Counted from the stretch's first letter, positions 21,344 to 35,156 are shown. The stretch is 64,000 nt of DNA from Leishmania donovani (GCF_000227135.1 NC_018261.1:1091997-1155996); one strand, 5' to 3'. Notes: a model not told the origin generated them from the sequence alone. Numbers and translations are program-made.

Positions 21344-22192
21344 ATGAGCCGTCTTACCTCTGCCGCATGCCCGCTGTCAGACTGCACGCTCGCGGTCGAC
21401 AACGCCGAGAACATTCGTAACAGCAAGGATGCCGCCCCGTTGGGCCTGAAGGTTGCCACTGCCGCAACAGTAATTCCAAGTACTCCTCGCCAACGCGCTT
21501 TACTGCGGAGTGTCAAGGCCATAAGCCGCACGGCTGCTACGGAGACGGTCACCCCGTCTGCGTGTCGCGAGCGTGTTTCCGGCTTCGCATACCACAAGCA
21601 CGTCACCGCTTCGACGACTGCTGTGAACACCGCCGCAATGATGCCGCTCTCCGCCGCGTCTGTGGCTTATTGCTCTTCCTCGCTCGACAGCCACGTCTTC
21701 GCCAAGCCCTTCACGCCTGCCTCGACGCCGCGCCGCAACGACCCGTACTCGCCGTGTCTGCTGAAAAGCTGCTGCACCCCGGAGGACAGCTTCTACGCGT
21801 GCTACAGCGAAGTGGATGAGACTCCCGCAGTGGTGGCAGTGAATCCTGCAAACACGCCGATCCGCTCGCACGTCGTGGGCCAGAAGGCTGCTCTGCCCAC
21901 CGAAACCCAGGCGCTGCTCAAGTTGCTTTCGAAAGCGACCGCCTCCACGTCGCCCTTCATGTCCCCGATGGCGACGCCGCTGAAGACGGCTGACAGCATG
22001 GAGCAGTCTCCCGCGTCTTTGATAGCGGGTGGCGGACTGACTACAGCGCCGTCGTTATCCTCCACGCCGGAGCGCGCCGCCTCGCCGTCATCTCGGCAGC
22101 CGCCCGCCACCTCGGCCCGTGTGATTCGAAAGGTGGTGAGCTGTGGCGTGGACCGCACCTCGGGTCGCCCGGTGCCAAGGCCGAAGGACTAG
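21344..22192 (+). CDS. hypothetical Ser/Thr/Pro-rich small protein
   Basis: I do not recognise this 282-residue product. It is rich in Ala, Ser, Thr and Pro and has no obvious globular domain. Repeated short TP and SP sites, often followed by a basic residue (for example PASTPRRND and PSTPRQR), look like targets of proline-directed kinases. A Cys-containing patch lies near residues 140-155 (LLKSCCTPEDSFYACYSE). The ATG at 21344 is used because codon use changes sharply there; the open frame before it back to 21077 is T-rich leader sequence. It is the last credible gene before a 13.9 kb gene-poor region. Confidence 0.65.
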   Translation: MSRLTSAACPLSDCTLAVDNAENIRNSKDAAPLGLKVATAATVIPSTPRQRALLRSVKAISRTAATETVTPSACRERVSGFAYHKHVTASTTAVNTAAMMPLSAASVAYCSSSLDSHVFAKPFTPASTPRRNDPYSPCLLKSCCTPEDSFYACYSEVDETPAVVAVNPANTPIRSHVVGQKAALPTETQALLKLLSKATASTSPFMSPMATPLKTADSMEQSPASLIAGGGLTTAPSLSSTPERAASPSSRQPPATSARVIRKVVSCGVDRTSGRPVPRPKD

Positions 22193-22296
22193 GTGATGGT
22201 GGCTGCCCGGACCATGTTTTTTTTTTTGTTCCCGACGCTGAATCGCGCCTTCGCGCAGGAGGAGAGATAAACATGGCCGGGTGCTGATACTGATAC

Positions 22297-22333
<37 letters not shown>
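22297..22333. repeat. AT microsatellite, near-palindromic
   Basis: A 37-base AT alternation with a single GT in its middle could fold into a long AT hairpin in RNA. It lies about 105 bases after the stop of the preceding gene. Confidence 0.9.
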
Positions 22334-25300
22334 GATCGATGCGGCAACGGGAGAAGCGGCGGATGAGCGGAGAATGGAAATCCACCAATGGTGTCAGTCT
22401 GATTTCATGTGGAACTGAAGTCGACAAGGCGAGGACCAACAACAGCGACTAAAAGGAATAGAGAAGGAAAGCGAGAACAGAGAGGTCACAGGCAAGCGTG
22501 CGTTGTGTTACCTTCGAAGTGATTTTGTTCTCTGCTGTTCGACGGACTTTTATGTGCGCGTGTGTTCATGTTGACGTCTTCTCCATGCCGCACTTCGCCA
22601 AGCCTTCCCTTTCCCGGCAAACAAGCACTCTTACCGCACCCGCATTTTATTCTTGGACGCCTTCCCCCTCCCCCCCACCCACCTCCCGCCGATTTTCCTT
22701 TGATTCCATTGAACCCTCTTCCCACGTTTTTTGGGTTTGTGTGCTGGGTGCAGGTGTGTTTGTGTGTGTGCCGACGCACCGCTGGTGCGCGTAGAGTACG
22801 GTGTCTGTGCTTTTTTTTTGTTGATGCGTGTATGTGTATGCGTGTGTGTGTTCGCACGCGTTCATTTCGTTTTTTTTTGTCGTCTTTCTTGCCACTTTTT
22901 CTTCCTGTACACGCACTGAAGACCTCTTGCTTGCTTTCGTCTCTGCCCACTCCGTCTTTCTCTTCACATGCATATGTGTGTGTATATGCGTGTGCGTGTG
23001 CGCGTGTGTCTGTCCGTTCGTCGTTTCCTGCCCTCGAGCTCACTGCTTCGGACGACCATGCACGTGGGAGGGAGAGGTGAGGAGGGGATAGGAGGATAGG
23101 AGGAAGAGGTGGCGCGCGTACTCCCTGTCTCTCTCTCTCTCTCGAAATGCTGGCGCATACACACGCACGCACGCCCAAACACACAAACTAGCTATGCTGT
23201 CTGATTTCTTTCTCGTCCTTCTGGCTTGAACCACGCACACCCCGCATCTCTCGCTTTCTTTTCTTCTTTTTTTTTTTGTTGTTGCTTTCAACGATTTATC
23301 TGTTGGTTTCATGTTCTCTGCCGCATCATGTCTATCGCTGTTTTGTTGCTGAGCACAGGCGTACGCACGCTTCCTGTCCCTCGGCTGTCATTCCTGTGTG
23401 TGCGTTTGTGCGTGTGTGTGCCTGTGTTTGCGGCTATCGGTGTTCGACTCGCTTTGTGACTTTTTTTTTAGACCCCCTCCCCTTTTTTGTGCTGATTCTC
23501 CTGTTTCTTCTCTTTTGCCTTTCTCCCCGCCTTGCCTCTTTCTCGTTCATCGCCGACGCGTGTTGTGTTGTGTGTCTCTTCCTGCCCTCCTGCTCTGTGT
23601 TAGTCGACATCGAAACGGAGATGGAGGAAATAAGCCCATGATGATAGCGATGGCGGCGGCGGTGGTGCGACAACGCGTTCTTTTTCGTTTTTTTTTGCCG
23701 ACTCTCTCTACATCACGTACTCTAGCGTTAACGGATTTTAGTTTTCTTTAAATTCGCAAGCAGGAGAGGAGGCGGTGCTCCGTCTCTTCTCCGTTTGTTT
23801 TCTTCCTTTCTTTCATCTCTTGTGCGTCTTTGTCTGCGACTCTCTCTCTTTCTCACTGCCCTAATGTTTTTTTTTTCCTCACGCCTGACTAGCACCCCCA
23901 CCACCAGCGTAGCTACAAGGGCAGACGACGTCCACTTGCGTACGCACGTTTCCATCTTGTCACTATCCTCCCCCTTACCCCCGCACACATACACACATAC
24001 ATACATACACACCCAACTACCATGCCAAGGCATTTTATACAATGGTGGTGTCGCTCTACCTCTCTGTGGTTTTCATTTCGTTCTTCTCTTCGTGTTTGTC
24101 GGTGGCTTGTTCCTCGCTTGCATCGTAGATGTGCTTGTCTGCGTGTGCGTGCGACTCTCTCTCTGTCTTGTTTTTTTTTTCCTCCTTTTTTTTTTCGCGC
24201 CTCCGGATCAAACGTGGCGCGAGAGTGCCTCTTGTTCTCTAGGAAATTCGCCATCCTTTTCTTTTGTGGACGGTTTCCCTGAGCTTCGTCTCATCATATA
24301 TCGAACTAGCAGCAAACGCCAAGAATACATATCCACATCTGTACATGTGCATGGGTATGCCGGTGTGCTTGTGAGTACGTGTAGAGTGTGTCATTTTTTC
24401 TTCTGTATTCTGATGCTCTCTTTTTCTGTTCGGCTGTTCTGCCCTCCCCCCTCTTGTTCTGTTTTTTTAGGTTCTTGCGGGCGTTTTACGGTTTCGGGAC
24501 TGGTAGGCCTGCGCGCTGTTCATTCCCATTGGTAAAATTGTGGCGTCAGGTCGGACTGAGGAACGGAAACAACAACGAAAAAAAAAAAAACGCAGTGCCT
24601 ACAGGTCGTGCGCACGGCTTCAACCCCACCTGAGAGATGGGCGAGCCGAAGATGAGAGACGCGCAAGAAAACAAGGCAATCATGCAGGAGAGCTCCTTGG
24701 CGTTTCTCACGAAAAAAGAGGTTGATGAGGGGTAGGGTCCGTGTAGTTGTGAGAATAGGAACCATAGCGGACCTCGCATACTGGCTGCGTCTCCTCCCAT
24801 GTTATCCCACACCCTCCCATCGCAGATGTGAACAGAAGCTTGACGCATCAAGGAAATGGATGCTGTAGCCTTGTCTCTGCACGTGCCGTGTATCCACAAA
24901 GAGAGACAGATCAAGTAGAGGGAAGAGGCAACTCTCGGAAACCCAGGCTATTTTTTTTCTACGTTTTTTCTCATGTTTTTCTTTGCTTTTTTTTTCGAGG
25001 GGGGAGATGGCGGGGGAGATGGAGGAAGCTCACCATCACGCGGATGGCCACACGCCTAAACACACACACACACACACACTCACACGTGTAAGTGATGAAT
25101 ATGCACGGCGAGCGGGCGAGCGAATAAGGTGAATGCCAATCCGATCAGATCCTTCATCTGGTAAGCGATGAGACCAAACAAAACCATGAGACAGGAAACA
25201 GTTCTCACACGAGGCACGTGCGCCTTATCGAGCCGAACAGCTGTGAGTGATGCAGGCTACGCTCTCCTTCCCTCCTTTCCCCATCTCCTCCTTCATCTTT

Positions 25301-28300
25301 AGCACGACTGGGTTATCCACATGTTCATCTCCGATTTTTACGTTTTGCATTTTTTCTTTGGAGCTCTCCATTGTGTCTTTCTCACTGCCTCCGACCCCTG
25401 CACGACATCACACACAAGTCAACTCTGCACACCGTAGGTTTTCGTTTTTTTCCTTTTTCACGCTGCGTTTTTTTTTTTTTGTTGCTGATTTTTATTGTTC
25501 TTTATTTTCGTAATCGCTCTCTCCTTCTTGTCGCAGTTCCTGCCTGACTGCCTCTGTTTCCTCTCTGTGGTGTGTGTGTATGCGGGGGGGGGTTCCTCTT
25601 TTATTGACATGTGTGCCCTTTACCCCGGCGTACGTGCGCGCGTGTGTGCGTGCGTGTGCCAGTCGTTTTCTGTCTCCTCTCGATTTTCTTTTTATTCCTC
25701 CTATTTGGATTGCTCTTTCCGAAGTCGATCTGTTCGTGCTTCTTCTCTTTTCACATATGCATGCTATGATGAAGACGTGCCTTAGACCGTGAACGCTGAC
25801 AGCTAATTCTCGCGCTTTCTTTCTTGCACTTACCACCTCCTCTCTTTCCTATTTCGACAGGTGAATGCACCGGTTCCTGCGGAAATAACACCTTTTTCCT
25901 TGCCCCTCGTATGTTTTACATTGGTAAACATTTCTCGGGACACAACGATGCGACGAGATCGAGGGCTGACGAAGATGCGTTCTCTTTTTTTTTGGTTTCC
26001 AGTGCAGAAAGCTGAACAGACGTGGTGGCACCGCACTCTCGTCCCTACACAAAATCACAGCATATACGTGTATGAATACTCTTGTATAAGTGAAGCACTC
26101 TCTTCCTATTGGTATGGCCTCGGTGTAAGCGGCACGATCGCGCACACCCCAGAAGCTGGATATCTTGAGACGAATACGCTGACTCGCTCATGGCCTCGGT
26201 GTAGCCCTCTCTCCCTGCTTCCAAGTTCCACCTCTTTCCCTCACGCTGGCGAAGGAAAGGGCGCATCTGCGTCGATCTGTTATTTTTAGTTCAAGCGGCC
26301 GTAGCGAAACGATAAAAGAACAAAAATACACTACGAGGTCCACGTGCAGTGGACGACAATACGAAGATGCACGCACGCACGCACGCGCGCACACATATAC
26401 AGACACGTGCGTACTGGCAAATTCAACCAGGAGAGAAGAAAGAGGAGCCAAGTGATAGATTGTACAATGGAAGCTGAGAAAATTAAAGCATGCGCAAAAA
26501 CACACAAGCACATCAGCGAAGATGCGACGCCACCATCACCGTCGACTGTGGTGTCTCCACTGCGACGCACTGTGAGTGATGTGCGCTTTCCTCCTCGTCA
26601 CGTGTGCGAATGTGCGTGCGCGTGCGTTTTTGTTCTTTTCTTTGGGTATATCACGAACCCCAAAAAAAAATTGTTTTCCCCACACAGCAATCGACCGAGC
26701 GTTCAAAGAAGCAATGGCCGAGGAAGGCGAGGAAATCGGCCACATAAAGCGATGAGGCTAGAACGCTCGATAAAACGAAAAGGATTTCTTTTTGCACTTC
26801 ACTTGGCTTCTCCCCCCCTCCCAGCGTCTTCTCCCTCTTCCTCTTTCTCCATACCCGCAGAGAGCGATGAAGCTGTGGTGCGTTATGTGTGTGTGTGTCT
26901 TTAGCACATACACAAGCGCGTGCACAGGCGGTAGAAGTGCCCTTCTACGCGAACAACAACAACAAAAAAAAACGTAGAGAGCCTGCGCCGAGCTCCTTCT
27001 TGGTGTCATGGCGCGGCGGTGGACAACGGCGTCTTCATATGTGTGTGTGTGCGCGTGCGTTTACGCTTTTCTTCGTTTCTTATTTGCTTCTGTGCTTGTG
27101 TTTAGTTCTACTCCAAGCGGAACGCAAAGCGAAGAGGGCGCCCATGCACCTTCTTGCGCTTTTTTATGTGGCGTTTCCTTTTTTTTTGTTTTCTTGCTTG
27201 CTTGCTTGATGCTGTCTGCATCCCATCACATGCGCCGTGTGTGTTTCTTCGTTGTCATCGAAAGTGGTAGCGGATAAACACATGCAAAGGAACGGGGGAA
27301 AAACGAGAAATGGAGACACGTGAAAAAAAAAACAAAAAGGACACACAAACTCGAGAACACGGTCAAGCCACGTCTTGCTGCTTTTTGTTGTACTTCTGTT
27401 TTCTTTTTTTCCACCTTTTTTCTTGTGTCTTTTAGCACCATTTCTCCGGTCCTCTCGACGTCTCGCTCACCTCCATCGGACCTCTTTCGTCTCTTGACGG
27501 TGCTGGATCCGTTTTCCCTTTTGCGCTCCTTTTCTTTGAAACATTTTCTTGTGTTGGTTTGCTCGGCATCCTCTTTCTGTCTTTTTGTTCCGTTGTTGTG
27601 GTTGCGACTTTGGAACTGCCCTTCTGAGTTTATCCCTTGTACCCCTCGGCCCCTCGCCTCCTGCCCCGCATGAGGTTTCCCTCATCAGCCGTCCTTCCAC
27701 GAGCAGTGGCCGCTACACGCTATACACAGCACGAGTTCAGCCATGGCTCTCTCGCCGATATTTGACGCAGGAGGAGAAGAGCGATAATGGAGCGGCTTGG
27801 GGGCATGCAATGAAAGCTGAACTCTCCCTCTTCCCTCCCTCCTCCTCACGCTTACGTGGAATAGAGGTGCTTGTGTGTGTTTTCGTTTTTTTTTTTCGCC
27901 TTTTTCGGTGCTTTTCGCTCATTAGCTTTATTCTTTTTTTTTCCGCTGCTTTCACACTTGCCTCCTATGACGAATGAGTTCGAACGCAGATTTTTCCCCG
28001 TTTTGGCAGTTCTTGCTTCTTCGTTTGTTCGACTTTCTTCAGCGTTTTTTTTTCTTCAAGTTTCCAAAAGGGAGTGCTTCACTTCTACTGGCTCCGCCTG
28101 TCGCCTCCCCCTCCCCGCCCAAACACTTCATTTCTCTGCGGCTAAAGGCAAAAAAAAAAACAGGAACCAAATAGAGGGCTGGAAACTGCCGGGGCTGACG
28201 CATGTGTGTCTGTGCGTATGCATGCATGATCGTACGCTTCTATTTTTTCGGACACCTCTCTCTTTGTTTTTTTTTCCCCGAACCTCCTATCCGGACGCCT

Positions 28301-31300
28301 CCTCCATGTCCCATTCCACAGTTTTTTCCTTTCCCTCAGAGAGGAAGATTGGAGGAAAAGGAGGCGCTCCTTTTACAAGATTTGTTTTCACGCTTCTGCC
28401 GCCGCCCCCTTTTTTTTTCTAATATGATGTCCCCCCTTCACAAACAAACAAAAAAGTGCGTTCGCCCTTTTTCCCCTCACAACGAAAAGCGTACTTGAAA
28501 CGTACAAGAAAAAAACAATTTATGATGTGCTCGGCATGCTGAATTCCCCCCTTCCCCCCGAAATGAGCTTTCTTCTGTCGGCGGACAAGCAGTGTCCGAA
28601 CAAGTCTATCACAGGCACACAAACGAGGGAGTCGGTGGGCAAAAGCGCTGTGCTGAGGTGAGGCTGCATTTTTTTTTGTTGTTCACTGCTGTGCTGTGAC
28701 TCATGGTTTGTTTTTGTGTTTTTGCGTTGCGTGTCTGCTACGATGGGTCATTCATGCTGTCTGACGCGGAGTGATCAGACCACTCGCACGCACTGGAGAG
28801 GGATGGTGAGAGGCGAACCAACAACAGAAAGGCAAAGGTACACGAGATACGCACGTTCGCTCGCGGTTCCTGTTGTAGTCGTGCTCGAAGGCAATCACGA
28901 CCAGCAAGTCCCCACCACCACCAACTAATACCACCCCTCGAAAAAGAACAGAACAAGCGCAGTGTCACTGCCGGTAGAGCTGCGGCACTTGAAGTACTTG
29001 ATGTGGGGCGCATCGGCATACACCGAACGCGCATAACCGTCCCCTCTCACACACCAGCGATCTTCCTTTCACTTCTCGTTTTCGAATCTCACCTTCTGTG
29101 CTAGCTCGCGCCGTGACAAAGTGGTGTTCGTGGATGCGTCGCAGAAGTGCGTATATTCGCTTGTGTGCGTGTGTGTGTGTGTGTTGCACGTCCTTGCCGG
29201 CTTCATTTTGATGCGCGCGGTCCTTTTCTTGCTCGTCTCTCCCCCACGTCTCTCTCTATTCACGCTCCCACATTTGAACCGCATTCTGTTGTCTTTTTCT
29301 CTTTAGTCGGAGGTCTTCCGTGCGCGCTTTTCCTTGTGATTTGCTTTCTGTGCGCTCGTAAGTTGTTGTCGTTCGATGCTAGTCGTTGCCGTTCCTTTCG
29401 CGACCCCCCTCCCCCCCCCCGCGCCTTCCCCTCCCCCCATCCGCCTGCTCTTCCCCTGTTGTCCTCCTCCTCGTTGGTACTCTTTTCATTCCACCTTCTT
29501 TGTTTTCTCTCAGTGCGTCTTCTTTTTGAGCTCCATGTTTATCCCGTTGACCAGTACACACAACCATGACACTCTCCACGTCGCCCCCATCTTTTTGCTT
29601 GTTGTTTTCCCATCTTTCTGTATCTGTCTTCATCTCTCTCTTTTCTTTCTCTTACTCGCTCAGCCGAAAAACAGAAAAAGTTAGAGCTCACCACAGGAGC
29701 GCTGCTCTCTCTCCCCATTCTCTCTTCTTGCTCTCTTTCTCTCTTTCCGTATTGCCTTCCGTGCACCTTGTGTGGTCTTGGAGGGAGGAGAGAGGGACGG
29801 TTAGGAAGAGAGAGCGAAGGAAAAGAAGGGGGCAGGAGGGGACACTCGCTGGAAAGATATGAAGCAACGAAGAAAAAAGGGCACACATCCGCATACATAG
29901 ATGTACGCAGACAAGTGCTTTCTTCATATTTCTTTTGCGCTTGTCTTGCTTCATCTCTTTTTTTTTTGTTTTCGCTCTTTACTTGCAGTGAGCTATTTTT
30001 CCCGTTTATAACGTGAAGTATGCTTGCTCTCTTCTCCTCCGTCCTGTTTTGCGTTACCTCTTCTCTTTCACCTCTTTTCACTTCCCCCACCTCCTCCTTC
30101 CTTTCTGAAACAACGTCCGCATATTATGCTTTTCTTTTTTTTTGTTCTTGTTTGTCGGTACTTCTTCTTTCCGCGTTCTTTCTGCTCTCTGAGTGTGTGT
30201 TTTGTGTTGTTTCGTTTTCGCCCATCTTTTTTTTTGGTTACGTCTATCCTCCTTCTATAACGGACTCTCTTTCTCCCTCTCTTCTCCCTCCCCCTTCCTC
30301 CCTCCCCTTTAGCTTCTTCCATTTCCCATGCTTTGCTTTTTTCTTCTGTTTCACTGGGTCTCCTCGCCCCACATTCCTTCCTTGTCTTGATTATACTCGA
30401 TCTCTTCTTCCACCCTGTTTCTTCCCGTATAGCTTCTCTTCCTTTTCTTGTTCAAGCACGCGTTTGCCTCTCGTTTTTTTTTTTTGCACTGCATTACTTT
30501 TTTCTTCTCGTGCGTATGCGTGCTTGACTCCTCCAACGTTGCACCCTCCACTTCCCTTTCTCACACGGAAACGCAAACGCGGCTGCTGTGCACCGTCACC
30601 TCCCTAAGAGAACGAGCACACGCCGACTCCGGCAGTGAAGTCGTCGCTGCTATCCGTGATTGCACACCCACGCACATGAATACGCAGACACCGAAGGGAA
30701 GCGCAAAAAAAAAAATGATGAATACCTCTTCCGCGAGTAGGTTTTCTCTATAGGACGAAAAATTATGCTCCTTTTTTCCTCTTTCAGGTACCCTGTGAGT
30801 CTATGTGGATGTGATGTGTGATGCGTGTAGGTTTTTCACATCCATATCTCCTACGTTGCTCTTTTACTATCTTGTCGAACTTCTTGCTCCATGCACGTTT
30901 ATTGAAGAGGATGCGACCGGTGCCACACGTCTCCTTCTTTATATCTTTCAACTGACGAAGGCGCTGCCTCTTTTTCGTGTTCTCCGTGCTCTCGACGGAG
31001 CTTGGTCTTTTCTCCCTTGTTTCACTTCGCCTTTCTTCTAACTTTTTTTTCTTGTTCTGCCATCTCCAAGTTTCACCACGCCCACGCGTTCGCTTGCAAC
31101 GGAAAGTCGCTCTCCTACTCTTACGGCCTCCACTGTTTTTCTCCCCTCTCCTTCTTTCCCTTCTCGGGTCATACGCTCCTCCCTTCGTCACGTGCCCTCC
31201 GCCGATAAAAAACGACAGCGATCTCCTCCTCTTCAGCCCCGTCCTCCCTTCTGTTGCTCCCCCTCAGTGACTTCACTCTGTTCCCTCGATTTTTTTTTGA

Positions 31301-32179
31301 ACGGTGGGATTTCGACGGCAGCGGTGCATATCTTTTGCTCTATTCGGTGTTTGTCAACTTCGCAGCTGTCACCTACTAGCGTAGAGAGAGAGGAGTGCGG
31401 TCTGGCCCGGGTTGGTGGCGGACACGAAGCGTGAAGCGAGAGGAAGGGTGGCGGGTCTCTTTTTTTGTTTTGTCGTTCTTAGCTGGATACACGTGCCTGC
31501 GCTTGCGAGAGACGGCGGCGGTAGGGGACGAAGGCGGAGCACACACGACGCATGCAGAGTGGCTATGAGAAGGTGATCAAAGGATGGTCGTGAGGGGAAC
31601 AGAGGCGGTGGCAACCGTGAAAGCAACAGCAGAGGGAATAAACCGGATACACACGTACGGCGTAGAAGGAAGAGTTCGAATGAGTCCTTGTTTTTCGATC
31701 ATCAAGACCGTGCGCCTCCTCCGTTTTCTCCCTTCTGCATCACGTTCCTGCCTCTTTTGCTGTCTGCCTGCTCGCGCGTCTCTCTTGAATCCTTCCCTTC
31801 TGCTCCCCCTGAGGCAACGCAGCCTTCACCTTTTTTTTTTGTCGTCACGTGTATTACACGATCTCTCTCTCTCGTTCTCTCAGAGGCACTGCGGCGCCCG
31901 TCAAGCATGAGATCTCCTAGTTTTCGTTTTTCATCGCTTCTGTTTTTGTGTGGTTGCTTTCCCTCATCTCTCGCACACACACACACACACACACGCACAC
32001 GTTTGGCTGCTTGTCTTTGACGAGCGCTTTAATTTTTTTTTTCTTTGCCATTCACTCGTTTTTGCCTTGCCTTCGTTTGGCGATGGCGCCGTCTCCTTTA
32101 CGCTCCACTCTCCCTCGATAATTTTCTGTTTGTGCTGTTTTCGCTCCTTTCCGTGCTCCTGTGTGCTCCACGGCGCGAG

Positions 32180-32820
32180 CCGGCTCACTGCCGACCTTGA
32201 GCAGAGATGTGGCTCGGTGCCGCCATCGACGACCCACGCACCGTTGTAAACCTTCCACACAGCGGACCGGAAAATGTACCGTGCCCTTATGGACAAATCG
32301 GCCTGCAAAGGCCGCGCNNNNNNNNNNNNNNNNNNNNNNNNNNNNNGCGGGCTTCAGAGAACTGTGCTGGCTCCGACATCACAAAAACCCGAAAGCCCAC
32401 CACGGAGGGAAGGCAGGGACCGCACATGCCGTTTCACCCGCAACAAACGCCGCCACGCAGACGCACACCTGCAACGTGCTTATCACGAATGCGGTGAACT
32501 TCATGACTAGACTCGCAGCCAAGATTACCAGGAAAGCCGTCTTATCTGCTGGAGGCCTTTCTAAGACCGTTCTCAACTCTGTAACTGGCACTGTCGAAGG
32601 CCGCTCTTGAGAAGGTACTCTGTGGGTTGCGCGAACACCGCCCCCTTGCATCTGTGTTCAAAAAGCTCCAAAATGCGGATCTCGAGGACTGTGCACAGTT
32701 CTCGACGCTCTCTCACCCCCTGGGACCCTAGACTTTCAACACGGATTCCAGGATATCCATGCCCCCCACCCCCTTGCACACTGCGCACACCAGCAATCAG
32801 GCGAAGCAACCGCTAAGGTA
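32180..32820. other. patch of unlike composition, possible decayed coding element
   Basis: This patch is not T-rich and resembles coding DNA in balance, unlike its flanks. It is interrupted by a short gap (32318-32346). No long frame survives, but fragments in different frames look protein-like: a + frame ending at 32610 with KAVLSAGGLSKTVLNSVTG, and a shifted + frame at about 32585-32730 with ALEKVLCGLREHRPLASV. I cannot name the source; an old transposable element or a broken gene are both possible. Confidence 0.3.
32318..32346. other. assembly gap
   Basis: A run of 29 N. Confidence 0.99.
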
Positions 32821-32900
32821 ATATTTCGAAAAAGAAAAACAACCATTGGGGGCCGTTTCCACTTTCTTTTTTTTTTTTTGCTTTTTGCTCCCGTCGTCCT

Positions 32901-33426
32901 GATGACGGCGGACACGCCCATGTGCGTGGTATCCCAGACTGCAGTGCAGCCCCCCCTCCCCNNNNNNNNNNNNNNNNNNNNNNNNNNNNNNNNNNNNNNN
33001 NNNNNNNNNNNNNNNNNNNNNNNNNNNNNNNNNNNNNNNNNNNNNNNNNNNNNNNNNNNNNNNNNNNNNNNNNNNNNNNNNNNNNNNNNNNNNNNNNNNN
33101 NNNNNNNNNNNNNNNNNNNNNNNNNNNNNNNNNNNNNNNNNNNNNNNNNNNNNNNNNNNNNNNNNNNNNNNNNNNNNNNNNNNNNNNNNNNNNNNNNNNN
33201 NNNNNNNNNNNNNNNNNNNNNNNNNNNNNNNNNNNNNNNNNNNNNNNNNNNNNNNNNNNNNNNNNNNNNNNGGCGTTTGAGGGCAGGGGCCGTGCTCTCA
33301 GATGGCTGAGTCGGCACCTCGCTGCAAGGTGCGTGTGCCTAGGGCCGCCATCGCCCCACGCGATGGAGGGCGTGTGACAGGGCCGAGGGTGGAGTGGAGC
33401 CCGAAGTCATGTTGTATGGCAGAGAA
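32901..33426 (+). mobile_element. SIDER-like short retroposon, copy 1 (interrupted by a gap)
   Basis: The left end (gatgacggcggacacgccc onward) and the right end (ggcgtttgag onward to gttgtatggcagagaa) match the other copies in this window. The middle is lost in a 310 N gap (32962-33271). The right end carries a few A residues, as expected for a degenerate A-tail. The type call rests on size, non-coding nature, GC-rich composition and dispersed placement in spacers; no consensus was compared. Confidence 0.7.
32962..33271. other. assembly gap
   Basis: A run of 310 N inside retroposon copy 1. Confidence 0.99.
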
Positions 33427-35136
33427 TAGACGCATTGAAGCGAAGAAGAATTCCCTCTTTTCGGCTTTGTGCCGTGCTGGGGCTCTCCTTTAGTTCAGCG
33501 GATTCATCATTTTTTTTTTCTGTGCTCGTTTTGGTTTGTGTTTGTGTTTTCTGTAGGGAAATGTGTATTAGTGTAGTAAGGTGTTTTGCATCTCCTTGTC
33601 TCTTTTCTCTCTTGGTGCGCTGTCGTCATGGCCGACCTGTTCTGTGTTGTATTGTGTCGGCGAAAACCGTTGCTCTCCCTCTTTGGCCCATCGCTCTCCG
33701 GTGCTTTTTTTCCTGGGTCCTATTCACATGCGCTTTTCTTTGTCTGATCCGCGCAACGAACTTCCGACCTTGCTGGATTGAATTTGGGCAGGAGAGGACA
33801 TGCGCACGTGAGAGAGCCCGTTATCTGTGTATGGTGAGGCTGTCTGTTTATGCTTTTATCTGCGTCTCATCCTCTTGCACGTATCTTCACGTTGCTCAGA
33901 GCTGCGTCTCCTCCGTTTCTTTATGTGCGACGAACGCGTCTCCACCATTCTCTTACACGACGTCACCACCTCCTTCACTTTTCTCCGTTCCGATGTCACT
34001 CTCCCGCTCTTTTTATTCTCTCCTGTAAGTAGTTCTTTTTTTTCTTATGCTCCGTTTGTGCTTCCCTATCCTTGTCTTCTACCATGCTTTCTTTGAATAC
34101 ACTCATCTCTCGTGTTTGTGTTTCGCTAGGATTTTTATCGAGGATAAACCGGTGCCATGCCGTCTGCATGACGCACCACACCGACTACCCCGTAGATCTC
34201 TCCCCACCGCCTTCATATCTGCATGGTGGCACCGCAACGGGTAGCGAACACGACAAGAGCGTGACAGCGGAAACAGACAGAGATGCACCAAAAACAGCCG
34301 TGTCTTTTTTTTTTTCCCGGTATACGATGAGGCTGCTGTGCTACGCTGTCCACTCGTTCTGTCTGTTGATGTCCGTATATGCATACGGAGGTGCTTTTTT
34401 TTTGTTTTTGTGGTTTGTTTTTGTGCTTCTTTGCAGCTGCTGTTCTGTGTGTGCGGTGCCTCCCAGTCGCTTTACTCTGTTCTCATATTTTCTCCAGCTG
34501 TCTCTCTCGCTCTCCATGTTTTCCTTCGAAGCCGGTTTTGCTTCTCTCTGTCTTGCATGACTGCTCTGCGACCTCCTCGCCCCTCGCTTTCATACTCCTC
34601 GTGTAACTTTCTCTCTTTCGCTCGCGGTCTGTATATGCCTGTATGTGGGAAGGCTTTTTCTGGAACGGTGCCACAACCGCAGTAACATGCGCACTCGCAG
34701 AGCAGGAAAGGAGAGAGGAGGGCAAGACAGGCAAAAAGGCGGGAGCACTCAACAACAACAAAACAGAAGGTACGAACATGGGACGCGGGAGGAATAGAAG
34801 AGAACATGGGCAAACCAGCACACAAAACAGAAAAAAAGGAAAGCGCCATAATCACTACAACCACACGGAGAGGGATATACATATATGTATGTATAGGAAG
34901 CGGGAGACAGACAAGGATAAAAGGACCTCGTGTTTGTCAACGCCTGTGCCTGAATGCGTATGAGCACGTTTCCGTAAAGTTGCTGGCGGAGTTGCTTTTT
35001 TTTTTTTCTTGTTCTTTCTTTTTACTGTTTCGAAAATTTTTTATTGTATTTTTGGCTCATACGGGTGACCGTGATAGAGTGCAGAGTAGAGTTGTAGATC
35101 TCATCATTGACGACGCCCCTACTCCCACGGCTACCG

Positions 35137-35156
35137 ATATATATATATATATATAT
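35137..35156. repeat. (AT)n microsatellite
   Basis: About ten AT units within the gene-poor region. Confidence 0.85.

Noticed and set aside
23795..24535. 246-codon open frame on the + strand in the gene desert
   Set aside because: The peptide is almost all Phe, Leu, Ser, Cys and Val from T-rich DNA, with no domain and no GC-rich third positions.
30020..30607. 195-codon open frame on the + strand
   Set aside because: Same T/C-rich composition artefact: Phe/Ser/Leu/Pro runs without gene-like codon use.
32161..32610. 149-codon frame across the small gap in the unlike patch as an intact gene
   Set aside because: It contains N codons and protein-like pieces continue in another frame, so it is at most a remnant.
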